From assembly GCA_022376465.1 (NCBI GenBank), contig JACDTU010000016.1, positions 620,001 to 684,000 on the forward strand: 64,000 bases of DNA, written 5' to 3'. The notes beneath the pieces are model-generated. The model was not told the origin of the DNA and ran no database searches. It was given only the letters and a program-made list of their open reading frames with translations. Below are positions 12,108-23,400 of this stretch, in pieces; position 1 is the stretch's first letter, and each line of letters begins with the position of its first letter. Origin of the DNA: Cubamyces lactineus (Eukaryota; Basidiomycota; Agaricomycetes; Polyporales; Polyporaceae). The position numbers and the translations under genes were made by a program.

Positions 12108-14602
12108 ATGGAGAACGGCTTTGACGACCTCCTCGCGCCTTCGCACGACATGCTCGCCAACCCTTTCGAGGACCCATTCGCCAAACCCAGATCAGGCTCT
12201 CCAGACCCATGGTCCAGCTTTGGGCAGGCCATACCATCATTCAACGAAGAGGCCGCGGCGTTTGGCAGCACCTCGCCCACTGCAACCCGACACGACGCGT
12301 TTACTGATGTCAGCGGATTCGAGGACTACCGCGACAGCGTCGGTCATGCCCCAGATCCGTTGGACACTGCGGCGTTCAACGCAGCGGAAGCGAGAGCTGA
12401 GACTGAGGCAGATGATTCCCTAGCGCCTGCAGAGTCTGTAACATCCCCGTCGACACCTGGTTTCCGCGAGAGCATCTCTACGGAGGCGGAGGAGCCCCCC
12501 AAACGCGAAAAACCACAACCACCCCTCCGTGAACCCACACCAACTACAGAAGAGCCGCAGAAGACATCTTCACCTCCACCGCAACCAACCACTAGTACTT
12601 CAGATACCGCACCTCGCGCCGTTGGCCATGCATCACGTAGCTCGACCGCGTCCTTGTCCTCTTCTCACATCGCACCACTCAAGGCAGAGCCGGTCTCCTA
12701 CAACCCACTAGGACAACCGACGAATACCTTGGAACGTTCAATTGCAGGCCTCTCTATAGGTGGCGAGGCTATCGGAGGGTGGCAAGACTCTGGTGGATGG
12801 CAGAATCCGCATGCCAGCTTCGGTGGACCCGGACCGTCTACCACTGTCACTAGGGAGCGGAGCGTGTCGGACGACGATGACGACGACGACAGACCAATTG
12901 CTCAGACAATCGCCGCTAGGGTCGCCTCGAAAGAGCGTGAACAGGTACCGACATCTGTAAGTTGCTCAAGCTGCTGAGCCATAGGCCCCGTGTCACTGAC
13001 AACATTGTAAGCCTTCAGACGCAGGTTCATTCGCCGCCGCCAAGAAAGACAATTCCATTCGGCCGGTATTCGTAATCACTGTTGATGACCCCCAGAGGGT
13101 TGGCGACCCTATACGCGCATATACTATGTACACTGTTCACACCAAGGTATGCATTCAATCTCGTTTTATGCACGGTGTGCTGCAACCCTCGTCCTCCACT
13201 GCCAGACCACTTCCCCGATGTACAAGAAGTCCACTTTCTCTGTCCTCCGCCGATACTCCGATTTCCTCTGGCTCTACGAGACGCTGTCACTCAACAATCC
13301 TGGTGTGGTCGTGCCCCCTGTACCGGATAAGAACCCGTTCGGTCGGTTTGACAACGAATTCGTGCAACAACGACGGCTCGCACTCGAGAAATGTATTCAA
13401 AAGATCGCAAGCCATCCTGTCCTCCAGAAAGACCCAGACCTGAAGCTTTTCTTGGAGAGTGATACATTTGCACTTGATGTACGGCATTGCGCCAACCCCG
13501 GTTCAACCTTGCTGATAATGTCTCATACGGATAGATCAAACACCGGAAGGCGGAGATCGCACAGGAAAAGGGCGGTTTGATCACAGCGATTGGCCAGAGT
13601 ATCGCGGGCCCTCGATTCTACGAGACGGACGAAGTACGTCTACTAGAGTTTGGGCGGTAACTCGAACTCACTACCGCATAGTGGTTTGACAGGCAGAAGG
13701 GATACCTCGACAGCCTAGAAACACAGCTTCGCGGCCTCGTGAAGTCTATCGAGACAGTCGCTAAACATCGGCAAGGTACCTCTTGCCGAGCCCGCGTCAT
13801 AGGTCTGTTGAGTACTGAACGTCACCACAGAGGTCGCAGCAGCAGCTGGCGAGTTTGCGCAGACAATCGCAGACCTTGCCGCCTGCGATGTAGGGAGCCA
13901 GCTCTCTGCGTCGTTGTCTGGTCTGGCGGAAGTCGAGCGCAAGGCACAGGAGCTCCAGTCCAAGCAAGCGCACGAGGATATGGTCACGATTCTCAGTACA
14001 GGTATGCCGCAATTTCGTGGTGGTCAAAGCAATTCAGCTCACACTCCCTGTAGCTGATGAGTACGCCCGCTTGATCAACTCAGTACGGGTAAGCCACACC
14101 TACTAGTATATGCGCATGGATTTGTGCTTCATGGATCCATTCTAGCTCGCCTTTAGCTCTCGCGTGCGCGTATACCACGCATGGCAGAACGCCGACGCGC
14201 ACCTCAAACGCACCAAGCAGACGCACGAGAGCAACCGCGCACAGGGCAAGCTCGGTCCCGACGGGCTCAGCCGCTCGCTCGCGCTTGTTGCAGAAGCAGA
14301 GCGCCGCGCGCTCGACGCGAAGCAGGAGTTCGACCACGTCTCGCGTCTCGTCAAGAACGAGGTTGCGCGCTTCGAGCAGGAGCGCATCGACGACTTCAAA
14401 GCGTCGCTCGAGGCGTTCCTGGAGGGCATGATCACCAAGCAGAAGCAGGCATGCTTCAATGATTGTATGTGCCGAACGACAGTGCGCTAACGGTGATTCT
14501 TCCCAGCTGATTGCGGCTTGGGAGAGCTTCCAGCAGTCGCTATTGAAACGAGTCGGTCCTCAAGCGCAACAACGTCCACCTGATTCCCCCGTTGCAGCTT
14601 GA
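12108..14602 (+). CDS. vps5: Vps5-like sorting nexin (retromer, PX-BAR)
   Basis: This endosomal sorting nexin of the retromer coat binds phosphoinositides and membrane tubules in endosome-to-Golgi retrieval. Exons: 12108-12956, 13012-13146, 13206-13478, 13535-13633, 13682-13775, 13831-14001, 14054-14088, 14146-14448 and 14507-14602, giving 684 aa. Residues 1-283 are disordered and acidic/Ser/Pro-rich, starting with NPFEDPF. The PX domain is about 295-415, with FSVLRRYSDFLWLYETL and the proline-rich VVVPPVPDKN. The BAR domain follows from about 420 (AIGQSIAGPRFYETDEWF...) to the C-terminal LIAAWESFQQSLL. To reach that conserved end the last intron must use a GC donor (CAG/GCATGC at 14449) and AG at 14506. 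A GT donor 16 nt further on would shift the frame and give a different, unconserved tail. It is convergent with mpe1. Confidence 0.92.
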
Positions 14603-14761
14603 TATACACGTCATGTAGGTTACGACTCATGGTGTACACCTCGCTATAGTTCTTAGGGATGATACCGGAATACATATGGATCTCGAGTTCTACGTACCAA
14701 GGTCCTGAATGAATACTTCCGTCCAGGTGTGATGTAACGGCATTGTATGTATGTGTATGTC

Positions 14762-17113
14762 TCACTCCCAATACCTCGCCTGTTTGGCATCCCCCTGCTC
14801 CGCGCCCGCAATCTCCAAGAAGTCCGAGGGCCGATCGCGCTTGAGCGGCCTGCGCCGATTGTTCAACGGCAGCCTCTGGTACGCCGAGTCCTGGCCGGCG
14901 GGCTGCTGATTCGGGAACGGGTTCGTCCACTGCCTATACTCCTGCTGCATGCCCATCCCCGCACCCATCCCACCCTGCATACCTGCACCGCCCATGCTAG
15001 CGCCCATCCCCGCGCCCATCCCCCAACGCCAACGCCGACGCCGACGCCCGGCATGGGGAAGGACGACGCGGCGGCCATCGCGGCGACGGCCTGCGCCTGC
15101 TGGAGCTCCATCTGGAGCTGCTGGTGCTTCATTTGCGCCTGCTGGCGGACCTGCGCGGGCAGGGACGTGTTGTTGAGCATGACCTGGAGCTGCTGGATCT
15201 GGGCTTGGAGCTGCGGGATGCTCTGGGCGAGCACCTGGGCGACGTCCATCCCGGACTGGTCCCCGTAGAACTCGCCCTCGGCGCCCTCGCCGTTGGCGCC
15301 CTCGGCAGCGTTCGCGGGCGCGCTCTGCAGGAACAAGACATATATGAGACCCGGAGACTCTGGACAAAAGCGACAGGCACGAAATGTGGACGCGTACCTT
15401 ATCCTCTCCCTCCGTGGCGCCCTCCGTCTGCGCCTGCGAATTCGCCTCCGCGCTCTCCTGCGCCTGTCTATCCTGACGCTCGGCCTCCTGCCTACTACGT
15501 TCCATCTCCTGGTCGATGTACTCGTGTACGCGCGCGCGCATCGGCTTGTCAACGATGAGCTTGTCCAAGCTCGGGATCTTGCGCGCGCAGTTCGGGCAGA
15601 GGAAGTCGCGCTCGAGCAGGTGCGTCTGCACGCATTCCTCACAGTAGAGCGTCCCGCAGCATGGGGTCTTGACCGCGTCGCGGTACAGCTTCCCGTCAAT
15701 CGGACATGCGAGAGACGAGTCGGCGGGCGGCCGCTCTCGGATGTCGGCTTCGGTGAGGCCCTTGTGTCGGGCGACCTGTTTCTGCCATGAAGCACTGTGG
15801 GGAGTGGAGCTCGTCAGAAATGCACGGTGGAATGAGCTGAATCGAGGAGAGTTTGACGTACGAATCAGGCTGAGCAACGACATAACCACCCTCAGGCGTG
15901 ACCATGACGCCCTGGCCGAGTTGGCCAGTGGTCGGGTTATCCACGGCCTTCAGGAAGCTTCGTGGAATACCCGTCGTACGCTTGATACGCGGCCGATGGT
16001 CGAATTCGCGGTCGTTGTTCGTGGGACAATCTTGGATCCAGTGACCTTTGGACGAGGACGATCAGTAGATAGAACACATCGGCAACCACACAATGGTCCG
16101 CATACCTTTCTGTCCGCAGCGATAGCACACGTAACTTGGGGGCAATGGCCGGTCAGAATGGTGATGCGAGGGTTGGAAGGGCTTGCCCCCTCGAGGAGTA
16201 CCCCGGGGATTGTTGTATATTCGGACAGCACTGATGATAGCACGGCGAGGGTGGGCACGAGGATATGGATAGAACAGAGTTCATTAGAAGATATTCTACT
16301 ATGTGGACAAGAATGAGCGCTCGCGCGCGACACCAACTGAGACATCTTTTCCTGGGTTTCCTCCCAGTTAGCGGTTTGCGCTTGGAACATGGCAGCCATG
16401 GCGGCGGCCTCGTCTTCCTTGGTCACAACGTTATTGATGACAGGTGCCTGGGGATGTCACATTGAGAGTCGAGACGGTTGTACAATATACATGGTCGGGC
16501 TTACCGGTGCGGGGGGTTTCTCAGCAGGCTTTGGCTCCTCCTTAGACTCTTTGAAGTCAAAACGCTTCGACATATGGCCGCCTGGCCTGCCCCAATTATT
16601 GCCAGTACCGGTAGGTCCTGACAACTTCCCAGCAGCATCTGAAGCTGAGGTCGCACCACTAGTGGCAAGGTAACGCAAAGCGGAGCTCCTTCCTGGTCGC
16701 GCAGGGATACGTTTCACAATGACGGAAGAAGAACGAGGAATGACCTGAGAATCATCCTTGTATTCTGCGAGTGCACATCATGAGCATCTGGTAGGCAACC
16801 GATGACAGGGATTGTGAGCCATCAAGCGAAGGGCATATGCGTTGCAGTTCTCCAGAACTGTTGCGACTGCACTTGTACGCGATAATCCCTTTTCGACCAC
16901 AGCCATCTCTCTGCAGTCGTCCATATATAGAGTGGACTACGAACCTTCTCCAGAACTGTCCAAGACAACCAAGTCAAAGTCATTCGCCTTAGTGAGGTTA
17001 TTTGCGAGGATAATCTCCTTTTTCAGGTCGAATACTGAAATGCCAGTGCCGTCAAAGGTCACTCTTGATTCGTCCTTCTGGGATCTGAACCTGTAGAAGA
17101 CCGAGGAAGCCAT
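14762..17113 (-). CDS. mpe1: Mpe1/RBBP6-like subunit of the cleavage and polyadenylation factor, frame break near 15020
   Basis: This nuclear pre-mRNA 3'-end processing factor has a DWNN ubiquitin-like domain, a zinc knuckle and a RING/U-box-like finger. Exons: 17113-16945, 16764-16505, 16447-16338, 16230-16106, 16045-15862, 15794-15398 and 15324-14762. DWNN is residues 1-75 (YRFRSQKDESRVTFDGTG, then EEYKDDSQVIPRSSSVIVKR across intron 1). The CCHC knuckle CYRCGQKGHWIQDC is near 214-228, and the cysteine finger CPIDGKLYRDAVKTPC..CEECV...CPNC near 310-350. A Gln-rich coiled stretch leads to a Gly/Met repeat. There the incoming frame (…GVGVGVGVGG) and the frame that carries the plausible C-terminus (MGAGMGASMGG… ending DFLEIAG…) do not match. 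Spliced length is 1808 nt, 3n+2. This could be a 1-nt assembly slip in a repeat, a real polymorphism or an unseen intron. The 5' end lies 359 bp from erg4. Confidence 0.88.
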
Positions 17114-17472
17114 TGTCCTATGGCAATTGGATGTCTCTTAGAGCTTCGGCACTGCAGGAGATACTATGCAAGTCCTAGAACGAAGAGCAGTGCCAAGTAA
17201 GCTAGCCCAGAGGAATACGGTGGTTTAGAGGCAAGGTGCAGCAGCTGCTGAGTTCGCTGACAGTGACAGCCACAGGTGGCGGAGAGACGCCGGTAGCCGG
17301 TCCATGGTACGGAAGCGCGTAACGCTGTCCGGGGTCCTCACGACGCGTATGATGGGCGCTAGTCGCGTATGTCGAGAAGGAATCGGCCGAATAGTCGTGC
17401 CATTCCGATATTTATTGGCTTGGACGGTCTCCCCTCGGACTCGTCGACCACTTGGCGTTCCATCTCCCAGTC
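17114..17472. promoter_or_regulatory. Divergent promoter between mpe1 and erg4
   Basis: 359 bp between two start codons on opposite strands. No TATA box or repeated operator-like motif was recognised. The region is assigned as shared promoter from position only. Confidence 0.45.
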
Positions 17473-19254
17473 ATGGCAGGCGCGGAAGAGGGTTTGAAGC
17501 AGCGCAAAGTCGGCAGCACCGCTCCTGCGAACAACCTCCAGGTCAGCAGGGTCGTCGTGCCCACCGCTGAAGGTATTAAGAGGGACAAGGCTCTCGACGA
17601 GCATGTCGAGTACGCACCACTTTCGCTGTCATACGCGTCATGAATACTTACGCTTGCTGTGCAGGTATGAGTTTGGCGGTCCATGGGGCGTGGTCGCTAT
17701 CATGACCGGTTTCCCAATCCTGATGTACTACCTGTGGATTTGCCTCGTCTTCTACGACGGTCAGCTCGCACACCCTTCGTCTGTCGATGACATACAACCT
17801 TTCCTCTGGCGCATGTGGGAGCACATTCGCGTGGTATGTGTTGCCTTGGTCGTGAATATTGTCGCAGTACTTAACTTCACACAGGACGCCAGCCCGAACG
17901 CGTACGCGTGGAAAGTCTACACTGGCCTCATCGTCTACCAGCTCTTCCTTGCCTGGATCATGCCCGGTTACATGCAAGAAGGTCTCCCCGTGCCCTCGCT
18001 CGGCTACCGCACGCTCATGTACAAGTGCAACGCGGTCGGCTGCGTCTACACCACCATGATCACCGCCGCGGTCCTCCACTACTATAACATCTTCCGCATG
18101 ACCGAGATCATCGACAACTTCGGCCACCTAATGACCGTCGCGATGATTTACGGCTTCGGTGTGTCGTTCTTCATGTACTTCATCACCGTCGCCACCGGGA
18201 ACCAGATTCGCATGTCTGGCAACTTCATCTACGACGTCTTCATGGGCGCGTGCCTCAACCCCCGCATTGGCCCCGTTGACCTCAAGATGTGGCTCGAGGT
18301 CCGCATTCCTTGGGTTATCGTCTTCTTCATGTCTGTTTCTGGTGCGTGCAAGCAGTACGAAACATATGGCTACGTCACTCCGGTGAGCCCAAGTTGTCTA
18401 CGACTATCTGGCGGTTTACTCATGCCTTCTCCCAGAACATGGCCTTCATGTGTCTTGCTACTTGGCTGTACTTGAACGCGTGCGCCAAGGGTGAGGAGTG
18501 TATCCCCCAGACTTGGGACATGTTCCACGAGAAGTGGGGTTTCCTCGTTATCTTCTGGAACTTCGCCGGCGTGCCCTTCGTAAGCCTTACACATTCCTTG
18601 CCCCCACCTCTCGCATCTAACGTAGTTCGTCGTAGTCGTACATCTACTCTGTCGTCTACATGGCCTCCCACGACCCGTCCAACTACCGCTTCTCGACGCC
18701 GACCTACGTCGCGCTCTACCTCACCCTCCTCACTGCGTACTACATCTGGGACACGTCCATGTCGCAGAAGAGCCGCTTCAAGATGCAGACGCAGGGCATC
18801 ACGACCTACCGCAAGACGTTCCCTCAGCTCCCGTGGGGCACGATCAAGAACCCGTCGTACATCCAGACCGCGCACGGCAATCGCCTCCTCACCGATGGCT
18901 GGTGGCGCTACTCGCGCAAGCCGGTAAGTCGACCCGGCATTGTGTGTGCATACGGAGGATTGGTTGCTGATGTGTACATGCTAGAACTACGTTGCGGACT
19001 GGATCATGAGCCTGACATGGGGTCTCGTCCAAGGAACGTGCTCGCCCATCCCGTACTTCTACTCCGTCTTCTTCATCGTTGTCCTCATCCATCGCTGCGG
19101 TCGCGACTTCGAGCGGTACGTCCCCTCTTCACTTCGGACAATACGCCTCGCTTACTGAGAGGACACCGTTTATAGGTGTGCGATCAAATACGGCAAGGAC
19201 TGGGAGAAGTACTGCTCGATCGTCAAGTACAAGTTCATTCCTGGGATCTACTAA
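17473..19254 (+). CDS. erg4: Delta(24(24(1)))-sterol reductase Erg4
   Basis: This ER multi-span enzyme catalyses the last step of ergosterol synthesis, NADPH reduction of the C24(28) double bond. Seven exons: 17473-17609, 17665-17833, 17885-18382, 18436-18579, 18636-18923, 18985-19115 and 19176-19254, giving 481 aa (yeast Erg4 is 473). Motifs of the sterol-reductase family are clear: EFGGPWG near residue 47, [37 protein letters not shown] with DLKMWLEVR, and the C-terminal [18 protein letters not shown] followed by FIPGIY. Many hydrophobic spans are spread across the protein. The choice of Erg4 over Erg24 (C14 reductase) rests on the PWG N-terminus, the PSL.Y...YKCN block and the short total length. 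The start at MAGAEEGLK gives an in-frame join to EYEFGG. Confidence 0.93.
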
Positions 19255-19300
19255 ACGACGGTGGCACTCGGTGTCGTCGCAACCTGGCACGCTTGCCATG

Positions 19301-20009
19301 TATACTATCACGGCACCAGAAGTGCAATTTCTTGCTTCTTACTCAACTCCCTCGTCCCACACACAGTCTGTGGGCACCAAAACTTGCAAAACAGTATCCT
19401 GAACTTCTTGGATACCCTCTCCAATTTTTTTTGGGAGGGAAGGGTGAGATGCACGGAAAGGAGAGCCTCAGCATGAGTCGCAACAGAAGTGCAACCGTTC
19501 GGGGAGGTGGGTCACGCGAAGAGTCACGGGCGGCTACAATGCCGACATTATCTCCGCCTCGGCATACGCCCAGCTGGGACATCCTGGGTGTGCGTCTTCG
19601 CTGCTACATACAAACTCCGACTTGGGAGATTGTGGCGGATTGTCACGCTCTTTGCTCTTACGGCCACTGATTCTTCGTCCACACACGAATGCGGCATTCA
19701 TTCGCTTCGATATTGTACAGGAGCACTGGCGTAGTACTCTCAGATATTTGTGTGAAATGATTTCATGATCGGTGCAACATAGCGGAGTGCCGAGCGGATT
19801 CTATACCAGAGCGGTCCTACCCCCGGCGCACTCTTATTCAAAAATTTTGATGATGACTCCGCCAATTTCCGTCATTTTTTGCATATAGGCATGAGAATGC
19901 AAGCTCAACACGATGCCAATTTTTGTAGGAGATCCAGACGAGTCTATGTACGGGAATTGCAGAAGTTGCACTTCTGTTGCGATTGCACTTCCGGTGCCGT
20001 GATAGTATA
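19301..20009. repeat. Inverted partial duplication
   Basis: The sequence TATACTATCACGGCACC followed by A or G and GAAGTGCAAT occurs at 19301-19328 on the plus strand and at 20009-19982 on the minus strand. TCGCAACAGAAGTGCAAC occurs at 19478-19495 (+) and 19982-19965 (-). In the minus copy the two blocks are contiguous; in the plus copy they are 149 bp apart, and both blocks contain GAAGTGCAA. This fits either an insertion in one copy or a deletion between the GAAGTGCAA repeats in the other. Confidence 0.65.
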
Positions 20010-20340
20010 CCCTAGTAACGTGGCTAGTGGCAAAACCGCCTCTGCGGGAGGCGATATTAATAGATGCGCTGCAACCGCAATCTATGAGTTCGTTTTTGAG
20101 CTGCTCCAATGTTTCTCCATCCGTTGAGGTTTGTGTAGGAAATGGGGAGTAGACCATGCGCGGTTGCATTGCGAGACCTTGAGGTGCCTGAAATACACGA
20201 AACCTTGAACTGCACTCATGCGGACAAGTCTCGGGCACAGGCGAATTTGAAGAGCGGAAGAGAGATAAGATAAGATTGAGGTGTTGGTCTATGATGCGGT
20301 CTCGAAACGCCTCGATCGCGGGTGGCTGAACGAAACCCAC
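19834..20340 (-). CDS. Doubtful hypothetical ORF, 168 aa
   Basis: An uninterrupted minus-strand frame with an ATG, divergent from yvc1 (153 bp apart). The protein has no motif I recognise and no signal peptide. It overlaps the inverted repeats noted at 19965-20009, whose plus-strand copy also happens to be open. Almost all other genes here have introns, so a long intronless frame without domain support may be chance. Confidence 0.2.
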   Translation of the reverse strand: MGFVQPPAIEAFRDRIIDQHLNLILSLFRSSNSPVPETCPHECSSRFRVFQAPQGLAMQPRMVYSPFPTQTSTDGETLEQLKNELIDCGCSASINIASRRGGFATSHVTRVYYHGTGSAIATEVQLLQFPYIDSSGSPTKIGIVLSLHSHAYMQKMTEIGGVIIKIFE

Positions 20341-20492
20341 TCCTTCGCTCCTCTCCTTGCTCTGCTCTGCCGCGACTCCGCCGCCCCGTATCCACTCTCC
20401 GCTTAGTTCTCCGGGTCACACTCTGCTCAGTAGCCTATCTTGACCTCTTTGGCTGGGACTTAGCTAGCTTGACCACGCGTCTGAGTGGTTGA

Positions 20493-23400
20493 ATGAACGG
20501 AAAGCAGCTCGATTCGGAGGATACGGCGGACGCGATGGAGGCACCACCTGAACGTCAACCGCTGTTGCGGGCGTCACAAGTCGACACGACAGAGGTGTAT
20601 CCAATCATACAGATGATCAGACACGTACGTGTTGCGCCTTGGAGGTCTGAATTTACAAGCTGAGCATACTCTAGGATGTTATGGTAACTACTATCAGCCT
20701 GTACTGTGCTGGAGACGTCACTGAAAGAGCGAAATCGCAATTTTTTGTAGCATTTCATTGGTATGTGAAGACCCTATGATGATTCTTACACTATGATTAA
20801 CGTGCACTCAGATACCCCACTTACACATGAGGCGGTCAGTACAACCATCTCCACTGACCCATCCCTCCATACCGCAACTCAACCCTCGAACAGCTCACCG
20901 CTCCAGACCTAACCTATACACTCATCCGGCCGCTCGAGGAGAAATACGGCGCGCTCCAACGGCAAGGCAACCTCTCCGTCGTCTTCTGCCTGCTCCTCAA
21001 CCGCGTCTACTTCGTGCGCGACCGCCACCTGACGACCGCCGCGCTCTCGCAGACGCGCGCGGACCTCTGCGAGATCCTCGCGACACGTGCGCTCCGCGCG
21101 CACGCGGAGAACATGCTCGACCTCGCCCTCGCGCTCACCACGAGCTGGCCCGTGTACGCGGGCGCGCCCGACGCGCTCCTCCAGCGTGCGCGCGAGGACA
21201 ATGATGACGACGACGTGCTGGAGGATAGAGTCGGGAATGCGATCGAGATGGCTATCCTCAGTCAGGCGAAGCGGTTCATCAAGAGCTCGCCGTGCCAGAA
21301 AGTCATTGATGGAATTTGGAGGTGCGTTCGTAGGGAGAGACGGGAGGTCTGGCGTCTCTGACGAGCAGGGCAACCAGTGGCAAAATAGTCTATCAGGCGG
21401 ACAGTAGCCGCTCTATACTCTCAGATGTAGGTTTGGTCTCGGCATCGAGCCGCGAAAGCCCTGACATTCGTGCTAGACCTACAAGCGCAATCCGATACAC
21501 TTTTATGACCCCCACAAAGCACCTTTACTAGATCACTATCGGTGCGTCATCCCCCTCGAACGTACACCTAGACCGGTCTTGACACGCTCCGATAGCCTCA
21601 AGGTTCCCGCAATACGTTCCGTTCTAGAGTACATGAAGTGAGTATTCTCGCTACCTCTCGCATCGTGAAGAAGCTGACGCCGCCTTAGTTTCCTCATCCT
21701 ATTCGTCCTATTCGTATTTGCACTTGAATATAGCGAGCTGAACCGAATCAATGCTGCGGAGCTCGTTTTCATAATATACGCTCTGGGCTTCACGCTCGAG
21801 AAAGTGGCTGCAATGCAGGAGCACGGTATTAAAGGTTAGGCACCCAAACAACTCTTGGTGTCTGCAGCATATACTTATGCTTCCCCTCAGTATATTTCAA
21901 AGGTACCTGGGTGAGTTTTAGATTACCTAATCTCTTCCAGAACGCACGAACTCACCTTGTCCCAGAATGGCTTCGACCTGGCTTTCGGTAAAGTTATGTC
22001 TATGCCGTCCTGCGAACTTCGTCCCTGACCTTCTTCAGTCACTTTGTACTGCACGTATGCCGTGATGCGATTCGTCGGCGTATACGACCACAGTAAGTCC
22101 GCTGCCACCCTTTCGTACAACCGGTAAGTTGACTTGCCGCGAGGACGCTGGGCGAGAGAAATGGGCATAAACTGCCTCGCACTCATCGCGGTGCTCATGT
22201 TTCCACGGTAAGTCCCGCGCACTTCTCCGCCCCTGTCGTCCCTTCTGAACGGCCTCATGCGCGTACGCCTAGACTCGCCTTCGTCACTTTCAAGAACAAC
22301 GTCATGGTGCTCTCGCTCCGCGCCATGATAGTGCAGTTCGTCGTCCTCATGGGCATTGCTGCCTTCTGCTTCGGAGGGTTCTTATATGCGCTCTGGACGT
22401 AAGCCGTCTCGGTGTTTCTCCCCTGGTACACGGCGTTCATATATTTCGGCCCAGACTTGGCAAAGACCATGCGCACGCTAGGTAAGCTTAAGTGGTCTCC
22501 TCACCGTTCATCTGGCCAACAGTGACCCGGCTCGCTTGTTCAGGTACAGTGTAGGGTAAGCATTGGTCCGGTAGTTCGATAGGGAGCAAAGCCGCCTCTG
22601 ACGGTCGCGGTGATCCTCCAGAACGATCGCCTGGTGGATGCTGGATCTCTGGTTCGGGCTGGACGCGAGCGGCTTCGAGAACGCGAGTAAGTTGCCCTCG
22701 GGAGATTCCCCGCATTCACGCTGCCCACTCACGGCTTCCGCGCAGCACGGTTCCACCCGGTGTTCGGGCCCTTTTTAATGATTACCTACGCCTGCTTAAG
22801 CAACACCCTGCTCCTGACCGGTACGTGTCGCCCCCTCTTGGCCCCTTTGTCCCGTTTGGGCTCGACCAGTGCTTGCTCAACGTCCATATGTGCCTGAACA
22901 GTGCTCGTCTCCGTACGTACCGCGTCCGTGCCCGACGCGTGCGATGCGTATCTGACCGCGGATGTGACTAGATTCTGTCGCATACCTTTTCGACCATCAA
23001 CGACGATGCCGCTGCAGAGGTGCGCCGCCACCGTTCGGTTTGACTTGTGCGCTCCGCCGCTGACGCCGTTGCCCAATGCAGGCGATGTTCCGACGAGCCG
23101 TCTCGACGATCGAAGGGTGCGCGCCCGGCCATGTCCAGCCCGCGATCCTGGCACGACGCTGACTGGCTCTCTGGACACACAGCGTCAAGGCAGACTCGCT
23201 ATTCTCGTACCAGCCCCCAATCAACCTCTTCGCGCTGTGCATCATGCTCCCGGCGAGCTACGTGCTCACCCCGCGGTGGTTCCATAAGGTAAGCGGCATA
23301 CCTCTTGTTCTGGTGCCGACGCGCCGCGCTCATTGATGAATGCCACGCAACGCAGGTGAACGTGTTCATGATCAGGTGCGACGAGCCTCGACCCCTCTCG

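Larger units (their letters stand above)
19255..20492. other. Intergenic region with inverted repeats and one doubtful ORF
   Basis: After erg4 there is no recognised gene until yvc1. A 28-nt inverted pair with one mismatch (19301-19328 and 19982-20009) and an 18-nt perfect inverted pair (19478-19495 and 19965-19982) lie here, plus a T-run hairpin-like sequence near 19415-19440. One minus-strand ORF is listed separately at low confidence. Confidence 0.5.
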
